Of a stretch of 6,937 nt of DNA, positions 1 through 4,840 are shown piece by piece; within the stretch, counting starts at the first letter, position 1; each line of letters opens with the position of its first letter. The stretch covers positions 1-6,937 of the forward strand of contig CAUZJR010000295.1 of the NCBI GenBank assembly GCA_963580005.1. The letters are read 5' to 3'. Origin of the DNA: UBA8437 sp963580005. Its GTDB lineage: Bacteria; Planctomycetota; Planctomycetia; Planctomycetales; Planctomycetaceae. The translations under genes and the position numbers were made by a program. Under the pieces are notes generated by a model. That model searched no databases and had not been told where the DNA came from. It was given only the letters and a program-made list of their open reading frames with translations.

Positions 1-96
1 TCTGTCTTGGAGTCTGTCTTGGAGTCTGTCTTGGAGTCTGTCTTGGAGTCTGTCTTGGAGTCTGTCTTGGAGTCTGTTTTGGAGTCTGTTTTGGTC
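1..96. repeat. 12-bp tandem repeat, 8 units, coding for KTDS on the minus strand
   Basis: Eight head-to-tail copies of TCTGTCTTGGAG (plus strand) fill positions 1-96. The first six are identical. Unit 7 (73-84) has one C-to-T change, which is silent on the coding strand (AAG to AAA). Unit 8 (85-96) has that change and also ends in TC. The repeat touches the window edge, so its true length is unknown. Because the unit is 12 bp, gain or loss of copies changes the linker by four residues without shifting the frame. The near-perfect identity suggests recent expansion. Confidence 0.95.
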
Positions 97-323
97 AGCT
101 CGGGATCCGAGGTGGCTGTCGTCGCCTGGGCCTGGGGTTCGGACTGGGGCTGGGAAGGGGGTGTATCGGTTGTTACGAGAGTGTCACCGGAGGCTGTCCG
201 GATCGGGGGCGGATTTGAGGTCTGGGAGCTCACCGGGTCTTCCGCCTGCTCGTTGCAGCCGGTTCCAGCACAGAGGCTGATTAGCAGGAGTGCGGTCAGG
301 CGGCTCAGCGGTGTGGCGTTCAC
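1..323 (-). CDS. probable lipoprotein with Ser/Thr/Pro-rich region and KTDS repeats (3' end outside window)
   Basis: No family is recognised. The gene reads leftward from GTG at 323 and is still open at the window edge, so only 107 codons are seen. The GTG is supported by AAGGA eight bases upstream. Residues 1-22 look like an export signal: Arg8, then a hydrophobic run from Leu9 to Leu17, then Ala-Gly-Thr-Gly before Cys23. Cys23 is a likely lipidation site, although Gly at -3 is not ideal for a lipobox. Residues 24-77 are rich in Ser, Thr, Pro and Gln with no hydrophobic core, so probably disordered. From Lys78 on the chain is a pure Lys-Thr-Asp-Ser repeat, seven full units plus Lys-Thr, and may continue beyond the window. 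Such a segment would act as a flexible, net-neutral spacer between the membrane anchor and an unseen C-terminal domain. The gene lies 107 bp after moxR in the same direction and could be in its operon. A simple signal peptidase I substrate is the alternative. Confidence 0.68.
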   Translation of the reverse strand, partial: MNATPLSRLTALLLISLCAGTGCNEQAEDPVSSQTSNPPPIRTASGDTLVTTDTPPSQPQSEPQAQATTATSDPELTKTDSKTDSKTDSKTDSKTDSKTDSKTDSKT

Positions 324-331
324 TTCTAGTG

Positions 332-336
332 TCCTT
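332..336 (-). promoter_or_regulatory. ribosome binding site of the lipoprotein gene
   Basis: AAGGA on the minus strand, eight bases before GTG at 323. It decides the start of a gene that has no suitable ATG in the window. Confidence 0.6.
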
Positions 337-360
337 GGTGAGGCAGCTGGGTCGGGGGGC

Positions 361-440
361 TGGGCTGGGCTGGGCTGGGCTGGGCTGGGCTGGGCTGGGC
401 TGGGGTGGGCTGGGGTGGGGTGTGGTGGGGTCAGGTGGGG
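361..440. repeat. G-rich 5-bp tandem array (TGGGC)n with G-quadruplex potential
   Basis: On the plus strand, eight perfect TGGGC units occupy 361-400. Eight more units in the same 5-bp phase follow to 440, mostly TGGGG with some decay (TGTGG at 421-425, TCAGG at 431-435). Runs of three or more G separated by two bases meet the usual motif for an intramolecular G-quadruplex many times over. The G-rich strand is the template for the leftward genes, so the RNA would be C-rich (AGCCC repeats). The array fills most of the gap between moxR and the lipoprotein gene. Its phase continues through the moxR stop codon (431-433) into the last sense codons, so it probably grew from the gene's 3' end. Confidence 0.93.
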
Positions 441-1375
441 ACGGGTGTACTTTCGATGATTTGTCGGATGATGCCCAGCCCTCGATCCTGCCCCGAGTCT
501 CTCAGCGGTCCACGGCAGATGACACGGTGGGCCAGGACGGCCGGTGCCAGGCTCTTGACGTCGTCGGGCACGGTGTAGTCACGTCCGTCGCACAGTGCCA
601 GTCCCTGGGCGGCTCTCAACAGCGCGATGGCTCCTCGCGGGCTGGCTCCCAGCGACAGTTCCTGGTGGTCGCGGGTCCCGGCGACGATATTCAGCAGGTA
701 TTCGCGGATCGAGTCCTCCACCCGGACCTCACGACACACCGCCTGCAGTTCGAGCAGTTCGTCGACATCGAGGACGGGTTTGAGTCCCGAGAGTGGTCCG
801 CCGTCGAGTTGTTGCTGGAGCATGTCGAGTTCGATCGACCGGTCGGGGTATCCGATCTCGAGGCAGACCAGGAACCGGTCTCTCTGGTTCTCCGGCAGCG
901 GATAGGTCCCTTCGTATTCGTAGGGGTTCTGCGTGGCGATCAGCACGAAGGGTTGTGGCAGCGGGTGAGTGATCCCATCGACGGAGACCTGCCGTTCGTT
1001 CATCGCCTCGAGCAGCGCGCTCTGGGATCGAGGCGTGGTGCGGTTGACTTCATCGGCGAGCAGCACGTTGGTGAAGACCGGCCCGGGTCGGAATTCGAAG
1101 TCGCCGGCCTGTGGCAGGAAGACACCGGTGCCGAGGATGTCGCTGGGCAGGAGGTCGGGGGTGCATTGCAGCCGGGTGAATTTGCCGTCGATGCTGGCTG
1201 CGAGAGCCTGGGCCAGCACGGTCTTTCCGACGCCGGGGATGTCTTCGATCAGCACGTGCCCTTCGGCGAGCAGTGCCACGACGACCTGGCGGATGGTCTC
1301 GGACTTGCCCAGCAGAGCCTGGCCGAGGTTGTTTTCGAGGTCGGCGATCCGCGAGACGGTCTCGGTGGTAGCCAC
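431..1375 (-). CDS. MoxR family AAA+ ATPase
   Basis: A cytoplasmic AAA+ ATPase of 314 residues, the usual MoxR length. MoxR proteins are thought to act as chaperones that use ATP to assemble or activate protein complexes, often with VWA-domain partners. Visible motifs are Walker A (Gly48-Val-Gly-Lys51-Thr52), Walker B (Leu-Leu-Ala-Asp108-Glu109), sensor 1 (Ala-Thr-Gln-Asn150-Pro), the arginine region Glu162-Asn-Gln-Arg165-Asp-Arg167-Phe, and sensor 2 (Ser245-Pro-Arg247-Gly). All key residues are intact, so it should be active. The start is GTG at 1375, seven bases after GAGGA. The frame is open back to an ATG at 1546, but that version would add 57 low-quality residues overlapping the end of the upstream gene. 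In many bacteria a DUF58 gene follows moxR. Here the next gene encodes a probable lipoprotein, so the partner is not evident. The gene ends inside the pentamer array. Confidence 0.96.
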   Translation of the reverse strand: MATTETVSRIADLENNLGQALLGKSETIRQVVVALLAEGHVLIEDIPGVGKTVLAQALAASIDGKFTRLQCTPDLLPSDILGTGVFLPQAGDFEFRPGPVFTNVLLADEVNRTTPRSQSALLEAMNERQVSVDGITHPLPQPFVLIATQNPYEYEGTYPLPENQRDRFLVCLEIGYPDRSIELDMLQQQLDGGPLSGLKPVLDVDELLELQAVCREVRVEDSIREYLLNIVAGTRDHQELSLGASPRGAIALLRAAQGLALCDGRDYTVPDDVKSLAPAVLAHRVICRGPLRDSGQDRGLGIIRQIIESTPVPT

Positions 1376-1382
1376 GGGCCGG

Positions 1383-1387
1383 TCCTC
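1383..1387 (-). promoter_or_regulatory. ribosome binding site of moxR
   Basis: GAGGA on the minus strand, seven bases before GTG at 1375. It favours this GTG over the in-frame ATG at 1546. Confidence 0.65.
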
Positions 1388-1413
1388 GGGCGGTGTGAGT
1401 CGCAACGGGATCC

Positions 1414-1419
1414 AGTATA
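1414..1419 (-). promoter_or_regulatory. possible -10 element before moxR
   Basis: TATACT on the minus strand in the 91 bp gap ahead of moxR, 38 bases before its start codon. It matches the sigma-70 -10 consensus at five of six bases and stands out in GC-rich DNA. No convincing -35 element lies 16-18 bases upstream, so an internal promoter for moxR is only a possibility. Confidence 0.2.
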
Positions 1420-1466
1420 GCGTGAGTGTCGAGGGGGGTGCGGGCCGAATCGGGCCGGGGCCTCGT

Positions 1467-3077
1467 TCAGCGTACCGCGTCTGGGGTTTCCCGAGCCAGC
1501 CGTTTTTCGAAGGCGGCGATCGCTTCGCGGTGCACGTCGAGCACACGCGCTCGAGCTGCGTCGTCGAGGAACTTGCCGTTCTTGCCGATCGCCTCGGCGT
1601 GCTCCTTCATCGTCGCCAGGATCTCGGTGGCGACCTCGACATCGAAGATCTGCTTTCCGCCGAGCGAGACGTAGACCGGGCTGGTGTGAGCGAACAGTTC
1701 GCGACCGATCAGGTTTTGCGGCGTCTTGCGGCTGCGGGTCGAGTCGCCTGAGACCGACGGGGGTGGGGTTCTGAGCGCGAACCAGCCGGGTCGGCTGATG
1801 TCGATCCGCGTGTCGATGGTCGCCTCGTGGTGACCGCCCACCTTGCGGGAAGCGGCGATGGCCACGATGCCGCCATTCTGGATCAGCTCGATCCTCTCAA
1901 AGTCCGATCGCCCCACCGCCCGGCCACGGATTCTCAACCCGCCGCGTTTTTCGAGCGTCACGGTGCCGCCGATCGGCTGCCCGGCGACGGTGAACTCGAG
2001 AAAGGGACCGTTGGTGATGTAGCTGTGTCCGGTGGCGAGTTGCTTGAGCCAGCTGCGGGGGGTGAGTTTTCCGGTGACGGGGACGTAGACCCGCGAGAAG
2101 TCGTACATGAACCAGTCGGTTCCGGTGGAAAACGGGACCTTGAGTCCGGCGTTGAGGTATCGATAGAAGCTGTCGCGGTAGCTGCTGCGGATGCCTCCGT
2201 CGAAGATATTCTGAGCGTCGATGCGTCCTCCGAGCCAGTTGGGCAGTGCCTCGAGTCCCCATTCGTTGTGGCACCAGACGATGGTGGCTCCATCCCGGCG
2301 GGCGGTGTCGATGCCTCGTTGCAGCGGCAGCCCGTCGTGGCCGGCCTTCATGATCCCCGGTCCGATCGAGACGGGCAGGATCAGTTTCTTGATGTCCAGC
2401 AGCATCACGTGTCCGTAGCCCTGGCCGAATCCGGCGAAGTTGTGCCGGTGCTCCTCGCCGTTGCCGAACACGACTCCCGACTCTCGAGTCAGCCCGGCCA
2501 GGTCGTCGGAGGTGTAGCGATTGGAGGTGTATCGCTGGTCCTCGACGGCTCGTTCGAGGTACGAGAGGAAGACCATGTCGAGCCCGTCGGCCTGGGGGAT
2601 TTCCTTGAGGTACTGGTCGCACTGTTTCCTCGAGATCTTCATCAGGTGCAGGTGCGTGTTAGCCGATCGCAGCCCGCGTTCCGCGGCGCTGTAGAACCGG
2701 TTGAGTTTCACGGTGATGGTCTGTGTCGGGTTCTGGCCGAGGTCGACCTTGAGTCGGGCGAGTTCGGTTTCGAGGCCCGAGATGGCTTCGATCGTGACCT
2801 CCTGTTTGGGCAGCGAGACCGCGCGCGTTCCCGGCAGCACGCTCCAGGTGCCGATCCGAGGTTGCTGCTGCAGCAGCCCGACTCCTCGACTGAGCAGCGA
2901 CGGCAGGGGTACGGCCTGCCCATCGGGTCCGGTGATGCGGATCAGTCCCGGCAACTGGGCTCCGCTCTGTGCGTCGACCAGCCGGATCTTGACCCTCTGC
3001 GTGGGCGGGGCCTGGTCGCGACCGGCCAGGAGCAACAGGGGCAGCAGCAGGCAGGTCGAGAGTGAGGCGAGTCGCAT
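1467..3077 (-). CDS. secreted CehA/McbA-like (PHP superfamily) metallohydrolase
   Basis: A predicted exported protein of 536 residues. Residues 1-23 form a signal peptide (Arg2, then a Leu-rich core at 10-17). Residues about 27-125 resemble a beta-sandwich of the carboxypeptidase-regulatory type. The PHP-like region follows, with His142-Leu-His144, Glu209-His210 and a Gly-His223, His270 in a Trp-Cys-His-Asn context, and Asp321 in Thr-Gly-Thr-Asp. Residues 342-372 (Trp-Leu-Lys, Thr-Gly-His-Ser, Asn-Gly-Pro) and His464-Thr-Ser-Pro match the later parts of CehA/McbA proteins. Family members hydrolyse phosphoester or carbamate-type bonds using metal ions; the substrate here is unknown. The Thr-Asp-His motif expected after the first His pair is replaced by Ser172-Tyr-Leu-Glu, so metal binding may differ. 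The start ATG at 3077 has GGAG eight bases upstream and places the signal peptide at the N-terminus; in-frame ATGs at 3107 and 3146 would bury it. The gene lies between the FHA and moxR genes in the same direction. Confidence 0.85.
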   Translation of the reverse strand: MRLASLSTCLLLPLLLLAGRDQAPPTQRVKIRLVDAQSGAQLPGLIRITGPDGQAVPLPSLLSRGVGLLQQQPRIGTWSVLPGTRAVSLPKQEVTIEAISGLETELARLKVDLGQNPTQTITVKLNRFYSAAERGLRSANTHLHLMKISRKQCDQYLKEIPQADGLDMVFLSYLERAVEDQRYTSNRYTSDDLAGLTRESGVVFGNGEEHRHNFAGFGQGYGHVMLLDIKKLILPVSIGPGIMKAGHDGLPLQRGIDTARRDGATIVWCHNEWGLEALPNWLGGRIDAQNIFDGGIRSSYRDSFYRYLNAGLKVPFSTGTDWFMYDFSRVYVPVTGKLTPRSWLKQLATGHSYITNGPFLEFTVAGQPIGGTVTLEKRGGLRIRGRAVGRSDFERIELIQNGGIVAIAASRKVGGHHEATIDTRIDISRPGWFALRTPPPSVSGDSTRSRKTPQNLIGRELFAHTSPVYVSLGGKQIFDVEVATEILATMKEHAEAIGKNGKFLDDAARARVLDVHREAIAAFEKRLARETPDAVR

Positions 3078-3130
3078 GAGATGGGCTCCATTTCCAGAAG
3101 GCCTCATCCTAGCGCCCAATTCCCTACCTG

Positions 3131-3154
3131 GCAAACAGCCGGGCAAACAGCCGG
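3131..3154. repeat. perfect 12-bp direct tandem duplication next to the FHA stop codon
   Basis: Two adjacent copies of GCAAACAGCCGG lie in the 78 bp gap between the FHA gene and the metallohydrolase gene, one base from the FHA stop codon. In the leftward RNA each copy can form a short CCGG-based stem, but there is no U-tract, so it is not called a terminator. Confidence 0.85.
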
Positions 3155-3155
3155 G

Positions 3156-3824
3156 CTACTCGTCGACCCACTCGGGGATCGGCGGCCGGTTGCGGGTCAG
3201 TTCCCAGTGTTCCTGGATCACCTCGGCGGCCTCCGCGGCGGTCGTTTTCTTTGATTTGAACAGCACGGTGTCCTTGTCGACCTGCCTGGTCTGGACACCG
3301 GCACCGGTCGTCGACACGGTGGGCTTGGACTGCTCCTGTTCGTCTTCGGGCGTATCGTGTCCGGCGAGTTGGTAGAGCAGCGGCCCGATCCGGAGCAGGT
3401 CACCGGGTCGCATGAAGACCGGTTCGGTGATGCGTTCGCGGTTGACGAATGTGCCTTCATCGGTGTCGAGGTCTCGGACCCGGAGTCCATCGGCGGTCGG
3501 TTGCAGGGTGCAGTGTTCTTCGGCGAGTTCGTCGGAGTCGTCTCGGATCTGGCAGCTCTTGCTTCGCCCGATGGTGACCTCTTCGTTGGGCAGCAGCAGT
3601 TTCTTGCCCTTGTAGCGGCCCGAGCGGATCAGGAGGACTCTCATCGAGCTGGCCAGTGCGGCTCTCGAGAGTGGTGCACCGACGATCGAGAGCGAGCCAC
3701 GTTGTGTCTCGTGACACTTCGGGCACGTCCGCCCCTCCTCCATCTTGCCCGGCGTCAATCGGTAGAACGTGCCACAGAACTGGCACTTGACCGTGACGAA
3801 ATTGAGAGGTTCTAAGGCGTCCAC
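3156..3824 (-). CDS. zinc ribbon-FHA domain protein
   Basis: A cytoplasmic protein of 222 residues. Residues 10-40 form a four-cysteine zinc ribbon (Cys14-x2-Cys17, then Cys34-x2-Cys37). Residues about 62-155 form an FHA domain, a fold that normally binds phosphothreonine peptides: Gly86-Arg87-Ser88, His104, Gly124-Thr-Phe-Val-Asn128, and a closing Gly-Asp-Leu-Leu-Arg-Ile-Gly. The usual Ser three residues before the conserved His is Ala101, which may weaken or alter phosphopeptide binding. Residues 156-222 are an acidic, low-complexity tail ending in a Lys/Ala/Glu-rich stretch. The start is GTG at 3824, six bases after GGGGAG. The frame is open upstream as far as ATG at 4112, but that part overlaps the response regulator gene and reads as low-quality sequence. 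ATG at 3884 is possible but has no ribosome binding site. The gene lies 185 bp downstream of the response regulator, which carries a zinc ribbon of the same internal spacing, so the two probably act in one signalling route. Confidence 0.9.
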   Translation of the reverse strand: MDALEPLNFVTVKCQFCGTFYRLTPGKMEEGRTCPKCHETQRGSLSIVGAPLSRAALASSMRVLLIRSGRYKGKKLLLPNEEVTIGRSKSCQIRDDSDELAEEHCTLQPTADGLRVRDLDTDEGTFVNRERITEPVFMRPGDLLRIGPLLYQLAGHDTPEDEQEQSKPTVSTTGAGVQTRQVDKDTVLFKSKKTTAAEAAEVIQEHWELTRNRPPIPEWVDE

Positions 3825-3830
3825 GTTCTG

Positions 3831-3836
3831 CTCCCC
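3831..3836 (-). promoter_or_regulatory. ribosome binding site of the FHA gene
   Basis: GGGGAG on the minus strand, six bases before GTG at 3824. It decides between that GTG and the unsupported upstream ATG codons, and keeps the zinc ribbon at the extreme N-terminus. Confidence 0.65.
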
Positions 3837-4009
3837 ACAGCATCGACTGACGCACACCACCCTAGTCTGTCGACACCACGACATCACCGTATTGGCGTGG
3901 CGGTAGGATCGCACGAATGTGGGAGCGGTGCAAGATGAAGACGGGGCACCCTCCAGCGGCGGTGATGCAAGCGGTGCATCGTGCCGTGTTTCAAAACGCC
4001 GCGGGTGGG

Positions 4010-4579
4010 CTAGGTCTGTCTCGGGACGCTGAGCGGTTCGCCACAGTTGGTGCAGGTCATCAGCTTGCCCTGTCGCTTGATGCTGACCTTGAACCGCTTG
4101 CCGCAGCGGCAACTGAAGCGGATGGCTCCCTGGTCCTTGGACCGGTCGCGATGTGCCCGACGAAAGGCCGCCTCGCTGATCGACTTGATCGTCTCCAGCA
4201 ACTCCGACTCGCGGATCGGCTTGGCCAGGTAGCCGTCGGCTCCGGTCTTGGCCGCGAGGTTTCTGGAGGATTCCAGGTCGATGGCCGAGAGCACCACGAC
4301 GGGGATGTTCTCACGCTGAGCCTTCAGCCTCTCGCAGATCTCAAACCCACTCTCCCCGGGCAGGATCAGGTCCAGCAGCACCAGGTCGGGCTTGTACATG
4401 GCGAAGGTCGAGTGAGCCTGCCCACCGTCGCGGGCGGTCCGCACGGCGTAGCCGTGGCGTTCGAGGATTTCCGTGAGGAACTCGCAGGTCTCCTCGTTGT
4501 CATCGATCACCAGGATGTTCTGGGTCACCGCACCGCCGGAGACTCCGGTATCTACTACGTAGCCAACGCCGCGCGACAT
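4010..4579 (-). CDS. response regulator: receiver domain with C-terminal zinc ribbon
   Basis: A two-component receiver protein of 189 residues. Residues about 20-137 form the receiver: acidic pair Asp26-Asp27, phospho-acceptor Asp70 in Leu-Leu-Asp-Leu, Ser98 in Val-Leu-Ser-Ala, and Lys120 in Ala-Lys-Pro. The set is complete, so phosphorylation by a histidine kinase is expected; no kinase gene is in the window. The output part (about 153-185) is not a DNA-binding helix-turn-helix but a four-cysteine zinc ribbon, Cys157-x-Cys159-Gly and Cys176-x2-Cys179-Gly. Output is therefore probably by protein or nucleic-acid contact through the ribbon. The start is ATG at 4579, six bases after GGGAGG, which gives an 18-20 residue lead before the first strand. 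An in-frame GTG at 4528, just before the first strand, is the alternative but lacks a clear site. This is the first of the five leftward genes and faces the DUF1501 gene across a 261 bp divergent region. Confidence 0.95.
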   Translation of the reverse strand: MSRGVGYVVDTGVSGGAVTQNILVIDDNEETCEFLTEILERHGYAVRTARDGGQAHSTFAMYKPDLVLLDLILPGESGFEICERLKAQRENIPVVVLSAIDLESSRNLAAKTGADGYLAKPIRESELLETIKSISEAAFRRAHRDRSKDQGAIRFSCRCGKRFKVSIKRQGKLMTCTNCGEPLSVPRQT

Positions 4580-4585
4580 CTTGCA

Positions 4586-4591
4586 CCTCCC
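4586..4591 (-). promoter_or_regulatory. strong ribosome binding site of the response regulator gene
   Basis: GGGAGG on the minus strand (part of GGGAGGT), six bases before ATG at 4579. It is close to the full anti-Shine-Dalgarno complement. Confidence 0.75.
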
Positions 4592-4622
4592 GGAACCGCT
4601 TCGGTGATCGTGAAACAGGGCT

Positions 4623-4648
4623 CCTGGTCGGACTCGTCCGGCCTCAGG
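4623..4648. promoter_or_regulatory. inverted repeat / leader hairpin upstream of the response regulator
   Basis: A perfect 12-bp palindrome, CGGAC-TC-GTCCG (4629-4640), is extended by GG/CC across one mismatch, and then by CCT/AGG across a two-base bulge. It lies 44-69 bases ahead of the response regulator start, so it would be in that gene's 5' leader if transcription begins upstream of it. It could be a DNA operator or an RNA hairpin. It has no U-tract, so a terminator is unlikely. Confidence 0.4.
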
Positions 4649-4692
4649 CGATGCGAAGCCGGGGACAGGTACCCGCCGATCGCATCGCGAGC

Positions 4693-4698
4693 ATTCTA
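4693..4698 (-). promoter_or_regulatory. possible -10 element for the leftward genes
   Basis: TAGAAT on the minus strand, five of six bases of the sigma-70 -10 consensus, about 113 bases before the response regulator start. No good -35 lies at the usual distance. If used, it would place the inverted repeat at 4623-4648 in the leader RNA. Confidence 0.25.
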
Positions 4699-4754
4699 GT
4701 CGTTGTGCGGATTCGAGGATACGTGATCTGGGGATTGGCCCGTCGAGGGGTGAT

Positions 4755-4760
4755 TTGACG
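4755..4760 (+). promoter_or_regulatory. possible -35 element for the DUF1501 gene
   Basis: TTGACG on the plus strand, five of six bases of the -35 consensus, 80 bases before ATG at 4841. The hexamer 17 bases downstream (ATGGTC) is a poor -10, and TACTCT at 4787-4792 with a TGG extension is too far for a standard pair. Kept as a weak candidate. Confidence 0.18.
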
Positions 4761-4823
4761 ATATGGTCAGTGGGGTGATGGTCTGGTACTCTGGCAGCAG
4801 CCGACGTGGCACCTGGGGCAAAC

Positions 4824-4829
4824 AGGAGG
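4824..4829 (+). promoter_or_regulatory. ribosome binding site of the DUF1501 gene
   Basis: AGGAGG, eleven bases before ATG at 4841, slightly longer spacing than usual. It rules out the in-frame ATG codons at 4763 and 4778, which lie upstream of it. Confidence 0.7.
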
Positions 4830-4840
4830 AACGTAGGGCA

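Noticed and set aside
1..440. CRISPR-like array
   Set aside because: The repeat units are 12 bp and 5 bp, directly adjacent and without unique spacers. These are simple tandem repeats.
7..459. Plus-strand reading frame with repeated MESVLESVLE-type sequence
   Set aside because: It reads the 12-bp repeat from the opposite strand, then the pentamer array. The minus-strand reading has a ribosome binding site and a signal peptide, so it is preferred.
290..1420. Long plus-strand reading frame of 376 codons opposite moxR
   Set aside because: It is the complement of a clear MoxR ATPase with all motifs intact. The translated sequence has no recognisable domain, and part of it comes from the G-rich pentamer array.
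1827..3065. Long plus-strand reading frame of 412 codons opposite the metallohydrolase gene
   Set aside because: It is a shadow produced by high GC at third positions. It has no domain or ribosome binding site, and the opposite strand has a signal peptide and family motifs.
3825..4112. N-terminal extension of the FHA protein to ATG at 4112
   Set aside because: It would overlap the response regulator coding region by about 100 bases, has no ribosome binding site, and adds unstructured sequence. GTG at 3824 is well supported.
3917..4699. Plus-strand reading frame of 260 codons opposite the response regulator
   Set aside because: It overlaps a receiver domain with a complete active site and has no recognisable content of its own.
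4784..4799. Sigma-54-like site (TGG-AC with GCA at the correct -24/-12 spacing) before the DUF1501 gene
   Set aside because: The match is partial: the base after TGG and both T bases before GC differ. Such matches are frequent in GC-rich DNA, and no activator gene is nearby.
4809..4824. TGGCAC followed by GGGCAAAC as a sigma-54 promoter
   Set aside because: The spacing between GG and GC is 8 bases instead of the required 10.
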